From the NCBI GenBank assembly GCA_963210315.1, contig OY723240.1:1674001-1738000 (forward strand): a stretch of DNA of 64,000 bases, read 5' to 3'. Positions within the stretch are counted from its first letter, which is position 1. Each line of letters opens with the position of its first letter. The notes beneath the pieces were generated by a model that made no database searches, was not told the origin of the DNA, and worked only from the letters and a program-made list of their open reading frames with translations. The stretch is from Rhynchopus euleeides (lineage: Eukaryota > Euglenozoa > Diplonemea > Diplonemida > Diplonemidae). The translations under genes were made by a program, and so were the position numbers. Shown piece by piece: positions 20,523 through 30,009 of this stretch.

Positions 20523-22631
20523 ATGGCCAACAGCCGCTCCCAGCAGCTCGAGGCGCTGGTCCAACGGGCGAATGCCCTGTTGGACAACGACAGGTTGTCG
20601 GAAGGCGATGTGGGGGTCGTGCTGGCGACCCTCAGCCTCGTCCTCCGACTGCTCGAGCAGCAGCCGGGCCCGCAGCAGCGGCAGCAGTCTCAACGCCAGC
20701 AGATGCAGCAACAACTGCCGCAGCCGCAGTCACAGCAGAATCAGCAGCCAAAACCGCCGCAGCAACATCTACCGCAGAGCCAGTCGGAGGCGCAGCAGCA
20801 GCAGCAGCAGCAGCCGCCGAAGCAGCAGAAGCAGCAGCCGAAGCCGCCGCAGCAACAACAGCAGCAGGGCCAGCCGAAGCCGCAGCAGCAGAAGCAGCAG
20901 CCGAAGCCGCCGCAGCAACAACAGCAGCAGGGACAGCCGGAGCCGCAGCAGCAGAAGCAGCAGGTAAAGCAACAACAGCCGAAGCAGAAGAAGCAGCAGG
21001 AGAAGTCGACAGCTTCCTCCTGGATAGACGTGGCCCGCAAGCCACGTGCCGCCCCCCTGGTCGACGCCACGGTATGGGGCAACATCCCGCTGATGGACAC
21101 GCCGGGATTCGACCAGGTCCCCGGGGGGCTGTGGGTCGCCCCATCGGGCAAGGAGGCGGAGGAGGCGGCCAGCATGTTGCTGGATGCGGCGGGCGTGCGG
21201 GCGCACCAGAAGGAGACGCACGGCTACGTACTCCTCTGCGCAGCGCCCTTCGAGGGCGGAGAACAGCTCCCCGTCTTGATGCAGGACGGGACGCAGCGCC
21301 CGCTCTACGCGATGACGCGAGGCCAGGTGACGCTCCCTCCCTGCACCAGACTATTTGCACAGCAGGCGGCGGAGGTGCCGAAGGCGACGACGGTGTTGAC
21401 CTTTACGGTCGCCCATAAACACACCACGGGGGAGATGTGGGAGTGCATCAACGGCGACCCGTTGATGGCGATGCGCAAGCTGTGCCGGCGTGCGGTGGTG
21501 TCGGCCTGTGGCAAATCCGCCAAGATGGACAACGATCACATGTGGCGGGTGACGTCCCTTCCGGGGCGTAAAGAGATGTCGGTGCGGGTGGAGACGGGCC
21601 GTGTCAAGGCCCTGCTGGCCTCCTCAGGGGTGGACGGGTGCTTCTGGCGCACGCTGTCCTTCGACAAGGGGGGCGAGACGTTGCCGGTTGTTCGCCTCCA
21701 GCCCACCCTGTCCAGGAGGGAGGCGTTGAGCGCGATGAAGCGGGCGGGTGGTGCGGCACTGGGCCTTGCCTATGGCACGCGCGCGCTGTTCGTGCGTGCG
21801 GCGACGGCGGACCAGGTGGACACACTGCGGCAGGCGCTCGGGGACGCAGCAGCTCCGCAGGATCAGGGACCCCCGATGCAGCGGTATGTGGTGACTGGGG
21901 CTCGGGCCAACGAGCACCAGGCGGACGTGATGGGTGTGCTGACGGCAGCGGAGTGGGACGTGAAACTGTGCACGTCCTTCAGGCAGAAGGGCGGACGCAC
22001 GTGCATCGTGGCGTCGGCGGCACCCCCGCAGTTTGTGCAGGTGAAGCGGCTGAGCGACCCGCCGCTGTGGATCAGGCCCGCAGGGAAGGAGGACAACTGG
22101 CCGACTCCGATGCAGCGGTACACTCCTCCTAAGGGTCAGCAGAAGGGCAAGCACGTCCGCCTGCCCGAACGCCCCGACATCGACCTGAAGGACGAGAAGG
22201 AGTTCCCCCCTCTGGGTGCGACAACCACCGCTGCGAACCCTGATGCGACGGCGCCTACGACGACGGCTGCCATCGATGACACGGTGGAGATGGAGGGTGG
22301 CGAGCAGGAGGCGGGCAAAAAGGCCAAGCGGAAGCGGACGGACGCCGCAGACGACGACGACGGCAACTCCCAGCAAGCGCCCTCCCTGGCATCAAAGCTG
22401 ATGCACGTGGTGATGTCCGCGGTGTCACCCAGCCGCAGCCGTGACGCGCCCCCGCCTGAGCACACCCATTCCTACGACACCCTCAAGCAGCCGCGCTGTC
22501 AGGTGGTGGGTGGCTTCACCTGTGATGTCTGCGAGGAGAGCCGGAACAAGGGCCAGGTACGCCGGAAGTGCCTCACTGAGGGATGCCAGGTGCACGCCTG
22601 CGCGGTGTGCTCCGCTGATGTGCGGCAGTGA
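20523..22631 (+). CDS. LINE ORF1 protein: Gln-rich linker and C-terminal Cys/His zinc-finger
   Basis: 702 residues from the ATG at 20523 (MANSRSQQLEAL). The open frame extends upstream, but those codons lie partly outside the element. Residues 1-45 form a helical segment. About 45-160 is a Gln/Pro/Lys-rich stretch encoded by CAG/CAA repeats. About 165-540 is a globular region, perhaps two RRM-like folds; I cannot name it securely. The last 45 residues hold a cluster C-x2-C...C-x4-C-x3-C-x2-C with one His, a likely zinc-binding nucleic-acid module. It probably acts as RNA-binding chaperone in the retrotransposition particle. It ends CSADVRQ then TGA (22629-22631), directly in frame with ORF2. 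Confidence 0.85.
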   Translation: MANSRSQQLEALVQRANALLDNDRLSEGDVGVVLATLSLVLRLLEQQPGPQQRQQSQRQQMQQQLPQPQSQQNQQPKPPQQHLPQSQSEAQQQQQQQPPKQQKQQPKPPQQQQQQGQPKPQQQKQQPKPPQQQQQQGQPEPQQQKQQVKQQQPKQKKQQEKSTASSWIDVARKPRAAPLVDATVWGNIPLMDTPGFDQVPGGLWVAPSGKEAEEAASMLLDAAGVRAHQKETHGYVLLCAAPFEGGEQLPVLMQDGTQRPLYAMTRGQVTLPPCTRLFAQQAAEVPKATTVLTFTVAHKHTTGEMWECINGDPLMAMRKLCRRAVVSACGKSAKMDNDHMWRVTSLPGRKEMSVRVETGRVKALLASSGVDGCFWRTLSFDKGGETLPVVRLQPTLSRREALSAMKRAGGAALGLAYGTRALFVRAATADQVDTLRQALGDAAAPQDQGPPMQRYVVTGARANEHQADVMGVLTAAEWDVKLCTSFRQKGGRTCIVASAAPPQFVQVKRLSDPPLWIRPAGKEDNWPTPMQRYTPPKGQQKGKHVRLPERPDIDLKDEKEFPPLGATTTAANPDATAPTTTAAIDDTVEMEGGEQEAGKKAKRKRTDAADDDDGNSQQAPSLASKLMHVVMSAVSPSRSRDAPPPEHTHSYDTLKQPRCQVVGGFTCDVCEESRNKGQVRRKCLTEGCQVHACAVCSADVRQ

Positions 22632-22712
22632 CTGCGCTCCCCGCGCTCTATTGCCGACGCTGCCCGCGTAACCTTGCTGATGGGTGGGGACATCGAAACG
22701 AACCCTGGCCCC
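22629..22712 (+). promoter_or_regulatory. Stop-codon/2A recoding cassette between ORF1 and ORF2
   Basis: TGA (22629-22631) followed by CTG separates ORF1 from an uninterrupted in-frame stretch: 15 codons, then VTLLMGGDIETNPGP. The D-[VI]-E-x-N-P-G-P motif causes ribosome skipping between Gly and Pro in known 2A peptides, which need about 18-30 residues upstream of the motif. Those residues exist here only if ribosomes read through the TGA, or start at a non-AUG codon before the ATG at 22680. Both possibilities are inference. Confidence 0.65.
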
Positions 22713-25700
22713 ACCAACAACCTGGTTGTAGCGACACTGAATGTGACCTCACTGGACGCGCACTTCGACGTGCTTCGTGATGTGCCGGCGCACGTGGTGG
22801 GCCTGCAGGAGACTTGCAGCTCGCGGCGCCAACAAGAGGAGGTCGACTGGGTGCTGCGTAAGGGGGATGGGCGTCCGCAGGAGTGGGCCTTTCTGTGGGG
22901 TAAAGAGCGCCCCCCCAGGAGATCGAAAAACGCGCCGTCCGGCAACATCGCGTGTGGGCAACGTGGGGGTGGGGTGGCCACCATGGTGCGCCAGCCGTGT
23001 GTGTCGCGCGCCGTTCCGAACAGCGCCATCACTGCGGGGTTTGAAGATGGCAGGGTCATGCACAGCATGGTGGCGCTCGGGTCGGGGGCCACGTTCCTCC
23101 ATGTCTTCGTGGTGTACGCGCACTCGGGGTGCGACAACAAAACAGTGGCTGCCAGGGAGGCCCTCCTGAACTCTGTGTTGTTCGAGGCGCAGGCGCAGGT
23201 GGGTGGTGCTCCAGCGGTGGTACTGGGGGACCTCAACACGGATGTTGCGCGGTCGCCGACCCTCCGCAGAGCGCTGGAGAATGAGTGGGTCGACGCAGCG
23301 GTGCTCCAGGCTACGAGGAGCGGTGGTGACCCCCCGCCGACCTACACCTCTACACGTGCCAGCTCGCGAATCGACTACGTCCTGATGAACCGAATCGCAG
23401 CGCAAAGTTTCGTGAGCTGCTCGACCTCGCTGGCTGGGGTGCCGAACCACTCGCTGGTGAGTGTCACGCTGGACTCGCTCGCCTTCGCGCAGGAGACCCT
23501 GAGGTACAAGGTGCCCCGTGCAATTCCTGCACCCCCCCGGTCACCTGACGCGGACGAGACACCCCCGGAGCCACCCGACCTTGCGCCGTTCTACGACGCG
23601 GTGAAACGGGAAGCAGTCGAGGATGCGTGGATGATCCTTTCTGGGATGTGCGAGCGTCATCTGCTGGACGGGAGCGAGGTGGCGGCGTCAGAGGAGCGGT
23701 CATACCTCGGGAGGGGCGCAGCGCGAGAACCGCAGCGGGTACGTGTGGCGGCGCCGAGCTCCGCCACCTTGGGCACAGTCGCGACGGCGAAGGAGCTGAG
23801 GTACAGCGCGACCATCAGCCGCATGGAGCACTACGTGCGCGCTCGCTCCTGCGTAAAAAGTGGTCCGGGCGCGGTGTCGGGGCAACTTGTCCGCTGCTGG
23901 CGCAAGTGTCGCAACGTCCTACGTGAACTACCTCAGGAGTGTGGGGTGACGAGCCACCTGCTGGGCTCCGTCCCCGACGTCGCGACTGTGAAGAAGCTGC
24001 TGCATGCTGTGCGCGGACGCCTTCACGACATCAACCGAGAGGCGTGCAAGGCGCGGAAACAGCGTTGGCGGGGGACTGTGCGCCAGATGTTCGCCTCCGA
24101 CCGCAAAAGCCTTGTGACTGTCCTGAAGGGTAGCCCGGGCCAAGCCGCCGACACGGTGAAGAAGGGGAACGGTGAACTGACGGCGAAGGTGTCGGAAATG
24201 GACGCCATCCTCATGGAAGCCTGGGCGCCCATCCACCGGATGTACACGGGCGACAGGGCGGAGCCGGAGTTTGCGCCTTTCGCACGGGAGTACGACGGGC
24301 TGTTCGAGAAGCACCCTATGCAGGTGGAAGACGTCAGCGGCTCCGACTTGCTGGAGATGCTGAAGCGGAGGAAAAAGAAGTCTGCTGCGTGTGGTGTCGA
24401 CGGCTGGCGCATGGACGAGCTGCAGCGGCTGCCCCTCCCTCTCATGGACGGGTTTGCTGCCTTCTTCAACCTGGTGGAACGGACGGGGAAATGGCCGAAG
24501 GGGCTGCTCACGGCCCTGGTGTCGCTGATCCCGAAGAGCGAAGACCTCTCGCCTACGAACCTCCGGCCTATCACGGTCACCAGTGCGGTCTACCGCCTGT
24601 GGGCGTGCCGCCGTCTCATCGACATAATGAAGTGGCAGGAGACGTGGGCCCTGGACACGCAGCACGGCTTCCGCCAGGGGCATAGGTGCGAGGATGTCCT
24701 TAACGAACTGACGACTCTGATTGAGGAGACCCTCCTGGATGATTCCAAACAGCTGTACCTGCTGGCCCTGGACTTCCAGAAGTGCTTCGACCGGGTACCC
24801 CAGAAGCTCGTCTTGGAGCTGGCGGAGGCCATGGGGCTGCACCAGCGCATCCTGCGCCCCCTCAAAACGATGTACAGTGGGCTGAAGAGACGCTTCAAGC
24901 TGCCCTTAGGTGTTGGCGGGCGCTTCGAGGTGACCAACGGGATCCTGCAGGGCTGCCCTATATCGGTCATCCTGATCAACGCCGTCCTCTCGGTCATGTT
25001 TAAGGCCGTCGACGTGCGCGTGCCATCAGTGTCTTCGCAGTCCTTCGCCGACGATGGGACGCTTGTATCTCAGGAGGATGAGGCGTCGGTGCAGCAGGCT
25101 GTCGATGTCGTGGTAGGCTTCTGCAACATCACCGGCATGGCCCTCAACGTCAAGAAGACGGTGGCGATGGGGATCCCGAGGGGCTCGTCGGGTTTCAGGA
25201 GGCGACACCCATACGTGGGACAGGTGCGTGTTCAGGACAACATCCTCCCGACTGAGACAGCGTCGAAGATCCTCGGTGCAAAGGCCTGCGTCTCTGACAA
25301 GGTGCAGGTGCGCCGCAACGACGCGCGACTCGAGAGCCACAAACCCCTGCTCATGCGACTTCCGACCTCTCCGCTGAGCACACGACAACGGGCGGAAATT
25401 GTGGCGTCGAATGTCGTGTCGAGCACGGTGTCGGGCGGAGCGTTTGCCCCTCTGTCGAAGACGGCGACGCAGCGTCTTCGAAGCCGTTTAACGACAGGCA
25501 TCCTCGGCGTCAAGCACCCCTCCCGCAGTGTAGGCGCGATGCTCACCATCCTGCACAAAGCCCACCGTGTAGATCCGGCGATAGCCAACTCTTACCGGAT
25601 CCTGTGCAATCTCTTCGACACGTGTGTGCGCATCCCACACATGGTGGACAGGATGAACCGAATCGCTGTGCTGTACGAGGATCACCCGACCCTCTCCTCT

Positions 25701-28700
25701 GCTGACGCCCTCGGCCCTGTGGGCATCGCGATCTCGGTCGCCCTCCCTGCTGCTGGACTAGAGTGGGGCGACGACATCCGTGACTGTGCCATCGGGGATA
25801 TGTGTCTCGCCGGTGAACCACGGTCCTCCCGGAACCATGCGCTGCGCGACAATCTGCGGCGGCAGGGCTGGAAGGCGCTGGCGAAGCACCGTCCTTCCTT
25901 CTCGGGGATCGAAAACGGTGTGGACTACGACAGGACGAACGCGCTCCGCCTGGAGACGAAGGACGGGAACCTCTCGCGGGCGCTGACGGTGGTGCTTACT
26001 GGTGGTGTCTTCTTCGCGACACGATGGGGGCGCAACGGCGCCTACGTCTCTGGCAGGCGTGCGACGACAGACGAGACGTCGGACTCCTCATCCCATGCCC
26101 CATCTCCCTCACCGGCTGCTGACGCGGCTATGGAAGGGGACGAAGAGGATGAAGAAGCTGAGGAAGAGGAGGAGTGCGAGTACGAAGAGGAGGAGGACGA
26201 GGAGCAGGGAGACGCCGATCTGCTCGGTTCTCAGGATTCCTTCGACTGGGATATCGTGTCCGATCCGGCGGCTGAAGAGGCAGACGTACGGGACCCCAAG
26301 CTGTGTGTACACTGCGATGGTGCGGACAGTGACACGCCCGATCACCTTTGGTGGGCATGCAGTGCGTTTGACTCCGTCAGGTCTCAACCTCAGTACGAAC
26401 CCCTGCTGCAGCTGGACCGCTCAGGGTGGCCCCCGTGCCTTGCGAGATACGGCGTGGTGCCAGAGGGATTCCAGGTAGACGAGACCTTGCTGCACACGCT
26501 AATGGGGCGCATCGTGCTGAAGCGGTGGGAGCTCGAGGCGAAGATGCGGCGCGCTGGACCCCTCGTGCACCCCTGGACGGCTGCTCTCTCCTGGCCGGCA
26601 GAGGCTTTTGACTTCGACGTATCCAGTATCCCAGAGAAGCCAGCAGCGCGGCTGTGGCCGTATAGCGCTGCGTCTCTCAGGGCGATACTTGCGTGGCTCG
26701 CAGCGCTCCAATGGACGAAGCAAGGCACGGTGTCGAACATCGAGCTCGCCCTTGACTTCGAAATCTTCACAGGGAAGGCGTTACAGCTCTCGGAGCGCTC
26801 GGCACGAACCTCCAACCCCGCGATGGCCGAGCGTGGCAACCTCCTCTGGACGATGATGGGCTGCCTGAAGAGGCTATGCGACCAGCTAAGCCTTCCTACC
26901 CCGTGGCCTGCGCGACGCGAGGACCGGGTCGGCTCCCTCTGCTCGGTAGGCGCTGGAGAGGTCTGGGGCGGGATGACACCCCGGCCCGTGTTCGCAGGTG
27001 GCGCAGAGACGATCGCGGCGTTAGAGGCGAGTGCAGAACAGGCATGTGCGGCCGCAGGCGTCGATGCAGACGGCAATATCGTGAGGTGGGGAACAAACGT
27101 GTTCCCAGACTACACTGGGATCCCCCGGACCACGCGAGCCTCACAATGGGATGGGCCACGCCCGCCCCCGCCGCGCAGCGCTATACCCGTACCAGTGCCG
27201 CGGTCGCTCGCGAGCACGTCTCTGGGCCCCCGGAAAGTGTGCAACGCGCATTCGAAACCGAAATGCGACGAGTGCGATAATGCCAAGCGGAATTACGCAC
27301 TGACGATAGCTGCGTGTTGCCGCGTCCACCACCACCACGCGGACGGCCTGAAGGTGATGTGTTGTGAGACACACCACATGACGCGATGCGGCACCTGCGC
27401 CAATGTGAAGACATGCTGCGCGGCCGGCCACCATGGGCGCGCCCCCAGGGTCGACCAAGTTGCGAGCACGGATGACGACAGCAGCAGCTGCGAAGACGAC
27501 TCTGACAGCGAGGGAGAGGAGGGCAGCTCTGGTGCCACTGAGCATGATGGAGACGACGCTGCAGATGCGGGCTCCACCAGCGAGGAAGTCCCTCCCTCGT
27601 CTGAGATGGATAGCGACACGACGGCTGCGGCTGCGGTGAAACGCACCGCCATCGTTCTGGACGCCTCCGACGAGGACTCGATGGGGCAGGATGCCGTGAA
27701 ACGCACCGCCATTTGTTTAGATCACTCTGACGAGGGCCCGTCCCTCTGGGGGGCTGGGATAGTGTGTGTGCGACAGCCAGAGTGGGACATGTGTGCGTCT
27801 CTTCTTCTTCTTTGGCCGGGCGTGATTGAGCATTTGGCTCTTTGCTGCCCCGACGATCAGCCCAGTGAGGGCGAGTTGGGTTCTTCTGCGGAGTCATCTG
27901 CGTTGACCCCACGCGAATTCCCTGGTTTTCTTTTCTCGCCTTCCCCTCGAATGAATACCCCTGCTTCCCCTACCCCGCGTAAGATGGGTGCAGAGCACGT
28001 TACGCTTGATGCGGATGAATCGTCGGGCTCCCAGCCTGATGATGCTCGTCTCGCTCCACCAGCAGATACAGCACCGCCTCCGGCGCCCTCTCCGGCTCCG
28101 GAGCTCGTGCTGCACACAGACCTGCTGGACGGGCTACAGACCCCGCAGTCGGGCTCGCCGCCCCTCCCAGAGAGCGCCACGCAACGGAGATCTCCGAGCC
28201 CTTGCGTGGGGCGCCGCCTTCCTTTCTCTCCCTCTCTCCCCTCTGAGTCCTCGGTGCCCCGCGCGCAGAAGCGGGTAGCACCCATACAGGAGACAGGCGA
28301 ATCTGCCCTGGGGCAACGCTCCTTTAACAACAGAAGAGTAGAACCTCAACCCCCCGTGTCCCCTGGTTCACCGATTTCAGCGTCAAGCCTTCGGCCTGAC
28401 GAGGATAGTATCATGTCCCCATCAGAACTTGCTTCCCCCCTTCCTCTCTCGCCTGCACCTTCCCTTGTTGTGGATGACTCGCCGGGCTTTCAGCCCGTCG
28501 ACACTCGGCTTAGTCCCCCATCAGACACTGTGTCACCCCCACCACCCTCTCCATGTCAGGAGCCCCTAGTGCCTTTAGACACTGCAACCCCCTCTCTTCC
28601 CGACTGGCAGGCAGAAACGCCGTCTCACCAGGGGGGCGACACGCTCTCCCACGAGTGCACGTCGCCGAGCCCTTACGTGGGGCGTCGACTTCCTTTCTCC

Positions 28701-29162
28701 CCTTCTTCCCCTTCTGAGTCCTCGGTTCCCCGCGCGCAGAAACGTGTAGCGCACATGCGGGAGGCAGACGAATCTGCCCTGGAGCGATGCTCGTTTCATA
28801 ACAACAGAGCAGGTTTTCCTTCCTCCCGCACGATCATCAGCACAGCTAGATCAGGCGTGCCTTCCCCTTTCCCACGGGCCTCACAGGCCTTGCGCTTCTT
28901 GGAGCGCAAGACACGTGCTGTCCGTCCTTCTCGTTCTCGTTTCCTCCAGAAGCAGGTGTTGCGTGCGGTTCCGAAGCGCACCCGCTGCATCCCCTCTCCC
29001 ACCATCTTTCGTTCGGCGGCTATTCCGCGCTCTTTTCAACGCGTCGTCGCGAAGATTGCGCCTCAGTATCAGCAGGCGCAATCTCCGGCTTCCAGTGTGT
29101 GTGTGTCCCCCCTCCTTTACAGCGCAACGAGGAGGAGAGCGAAACCGTGTGGTGTCACGTAG
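22680..29162 (+). CDS. LINE ORF2 polyprotein: 2A-like motif, AP-type endonuclease, reverse transcriptase, Cys/His domains, Ser/Pro tail
   Basis: The frame is open from 22632, immediately after the ORF1 TGA; the first ATG is at 22680. Order: a 2A-like GDIETNPGP (22686-22712); an endonuclease/exonuclease/phosphatase domain, about residues 15-270, with LNVTSL, GLQETC, YAHSG, GDLNTD, IDYVL and NHSL; a reverse transcriptase, about 560-860, with LIPK, the palm motif LDFQKCFD, NGILQGCPISV and FADD (about 791-794). Next are an acidic stretch near 1150-1190, a CVHC...HLWWAC finger near 1210, and a Cys/His-rich cluster near 1520-1590 shared with the minus-strand LINE. Two KRTAI[VC]LDxSDE motifs precede a 500-residue Ser/Pro tail with a duplicated RRLPFSPS block. 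No RNase H is visible. It nicks target DNA and reverse-transcribes the element RNA. Confidence 0.9.
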   Translation: MGGDIETNPGPTNNLVVATLNVTSLDAHFDVLRDVPAHVVGLQETCSSRRQQEEVDWVLRKGDGRPQEWAFLWGKERPPRRSKNAPSGNIACGQRGGGVATMVRQPCVSRAVPNSAITAGFEDGRVMHSMVALGSGATFLHVFVVYAHSGCDNKTVAAREALLNSVLFEAQAQVGGAPAVVLGDLNTDVARSPTLRRALENEWVDAAVLQATRSGGDPPPTYTSTRASSRIDYVLMNRIAAQSFVSCSTSLAGVPNHSLVSVTLDSLAFAQETLRYKVPRAIPAPPRSPDADETPPEPPDLAPFYDAVKREAVEDAWMILSGMCERHLLDGSEVAASEERSYLGRGAAREPQRVRVAAPSSATLGTVATAKELRYSATISRMEHYVRARSCVKSGPGAVSGQLVRCWRKCRNVLRELPQECGVTSHLLGSVPDVATVKKLLHAVRGRLHDINREACKARKQRWRGTVRQMFASDRKSLVTVLKGSPGQAADTVKKGNGELTAKVSEMDAILMEAWAPIHRMYTGDRAEPEFAPFAREYDGLFEKHPMQVEDVSGSDLLEMLKRRKKKSAACGVDGWRMDELQRLPLPLMDGFAAFFNLVERTGKWPKGLLTALVSLIPKSEDLSPTNLRPITVTSAVYRLWACRRLIDIMKWQETWALDTQHGFRQGHRCEDVLNELTTLIEETLLDDSKQLYLLALDFQKCFDRVPQKLVLELAEAMGLHQRILRPLKTMYSGLKRRFKLPLGVGGRFEVTNGILQGCPISVILINAVLSVMFKAVDVRVPSVSSQSFADDGTLVSQEDEASVQQAVDVVVGFCNITGMALNVKKTVAMGIPRGSSGFRRRHPYVGQVRVQDNILPTETASKILGAKACVSDKVQVRRNDARLESHKPLLMRLPTSPLSTRQRAEIVASNVVSSTVSGGAFAPLSKTATQRLRSRLTTGILGVKHPSRSVGAMLTILHKAHRVDPAIANSYRILCNLFDTCVRIPHMVDRMNRIAVLYEDHPTLSSADALGPVGIAISVALPAAGLEWGDDIRDCAIGDMCLAGEPRSSRNHALRDNLRRQGWKALAKHRPSFSGIENGVDYDRTNALRLETKDGNLSRALTVVLTGGVFFATRWGRNGAYVSGRRATTDETSDSSSHAPSPSPAADAAMEGDEEDEEAEEEEECEYEEEEDEEQGDADLLGSQDSFDWDIVSDPAAEEADVRDPKLCVHCDGADSDTPDHLWWACSAFDSVRSQPQYEPLLQLDRSGWPPCLARYGVVPEGFQVDETLLHTLMGRIVLKRWELEAKMRRAGPLVHPWTAALSWPAEAFDFDVSSIPEKPAARLWPYSAASLRAILAWLAALQWTKQGTVSNIELALDFEIFTGKALQLSERSARTSNPAMAERGNLLWTMMGCLKRLCDQLSLPTPWPARREDRVGSLCSVGAGEVWGGMTPRPVFAGGAETIAALEASAEQACAAAGVDADGNIVRWGTNVFPDYTGIPRTTRASQWDGPRPPPPRSAIPVPVPRSLASTSLGPRKVCNAHSKPKCDECDNAKRNYALTIAACCRVHHHHADGLKVMCCETHHMTRCGTCANVKTCCAAGHHGRAPRVDQVASTDDDSSSCEDDSDSEGEEGSSGATEHDGDDAADAGSTSEEVPPSSEMDSDTTAAAAVKRTAIVLDASDEDSMGQDAVKRTAICLDHSDEGPSLWGAGIVCVRQPEWDMCASLLLLWPGVIEHLALCCPDDQPSEGELGSSAESSALTPREFPGFLFSPSPRMNTPASPTPRKMGAEHVTLDADESSGSQPDDARLAPPADTAPPPAPSPAPELVLHTDLLDGLQTPQSGSPPLPESATQRRSPSPCVGRRLPFSPSLPSESSVPRAQKRVAPIQETGESALGQRSFNNRRVEPQPPVSPGSPISASSLRPDEDSIMSPSELASPLPLSPAPSLVVDDSPGFQPVDTRLSPPSDTVSPPPPSPCQEPLVPLDTATPSLPDWQAETPSHQGGDTLSHECTSPSPYVGRRLPFSPSSPSESSVPRAQKRVAHMREADESALERCSFHNNRAGFPSSRTIISTARSGVPSPFPRASQALRFLERKTRAVRPSRSRFLQKQVLRAVPKRTRCIPSPTIFRSAAIPRSFQRVVAKIAPQYQQAQSPASSVCVSPLLYSATRRRAKPCGVT

Positions 29163-29246
29163 AGCAAGAGTAGGATAGCGGGCCCGGTTCCTCACGGTAT
29201 GGTCCTTCGGGGCCAGGCTGCGATGCCAGCACGCTAACCCAAATTG

Positions 29247-29470
29247 CAATACGGCCAGTTGTGATTTGTTGTGACTAGGTGTGACGTGGTGTGATTTGTT
29301 GTGACCAGTTGTGACGACTTGTGACCCTTTTGTGATGAGTTGTGATGAGGTGTGATCTGTTGTGATCTGTTGTGATCGCGATCCAAAATTTTAAATTTTT
29401 GAAATTTTGGATCGCGATCACAACAGATCACAACAGATCACAACAGATCACAACAGATCACAACAGATCG
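29247..29470. repeat. TGTGATTTGT/GATCACAACA satellite with a central palindrome
   Basis: The right flank of the LINE. Degenerate TTGTGAT-type words run to 29385. A near-perfect palindrome then centres on about 29395, with arms such as TGTTGTGATCGCGATCCAAAATTT and its complement. About five GATCACAACA units follow (29416-29468). The stretch is mirrored by 30010-30320. Confidence 0.88.
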
Positions 29471-30009
29471 TCAGCTGATTGAGGGTGTGATATGAGGGTT
29501 CTATCCAACAAGGATATCAAGGCGGCACTTTCAAAGTCCTGCCAAGGACAGCGCCACGTGGGTGTGTGCTTCTGATATATGTTATGTCATCATGTGAACC
29601 CTCCCCAGCGTGTGCCAACATCCCTGACACGCTCACGAAAAGCATGACACGGAGAAAACAGGTGCCGAAACAACCTGCCGAGCACACGGGTGGTGCCACG
29701 TTGATCCACGCAGCGATCTCCCATGACAGGAAGCCTTGTCGCCACGGCAGAGTCGCCGCAGACTGTGGGAGAGGTGTCGCCAGTCACCTTGAGGTTGCAG
29801 TGTGTCATCAGGCTAAGACCCGTGCCCTCTTCACCTCCCCTGTTAGGTTGCTCCCATATCGTTGCCTGCTTTGGGGCCTGAAGGACATAGGGGTCCAGCA
29901 GGCACTTGAGCATCGCAAGGCATGAGTGGCTGTTTCAAACTCCTGGTGCAAGCACCCGTCATGGTCTGGGGAAGCCCTCCCAGGTAGTTTAACGTCTTGC
30001 CCAGGACAA
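29466..30009 (+). repeat. Third copy of the tail of the 1682-bp duplication unit
   Basis: It starts CGTCAGCTGATTGAGGG and ends GTTTAACGTCTTGCCCAGGAC. It matches 18184-18722 almost base for base, and 19866-20322 for its first 455 bp. It sits between the two arms of the GATCACAACA inverted satellite. No convincing coding sequence; the open frames seen are conserved only because the DNA is. Confidence 0.9.

Larger units (their letters stand above)
20408..29251 (+). mobile_element. Complete non-LTR retrotransposon (LINE) with 2A-like motif, 8844 bp
   Basis: The element is bounded by an 11-bp target duplication, CGGCCAGTTGT, and the empty site can be read in inverse orientation at about 30180-30320. 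It has a 115-bp 5' UTR, ORF1 (20523-22631), a single TGA, ORF2 in the same frame to 29162, and an about 90-bp 3' UTR without a long A tail. ORF2 has an apurinic-type endonuclease and a reverse transcriptase with FADD. Both ORFs lack internal stops, so the copy appears young and possibly active. It inserted into a TGTGATTTGT-type satellite. Confidence 0.92.
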
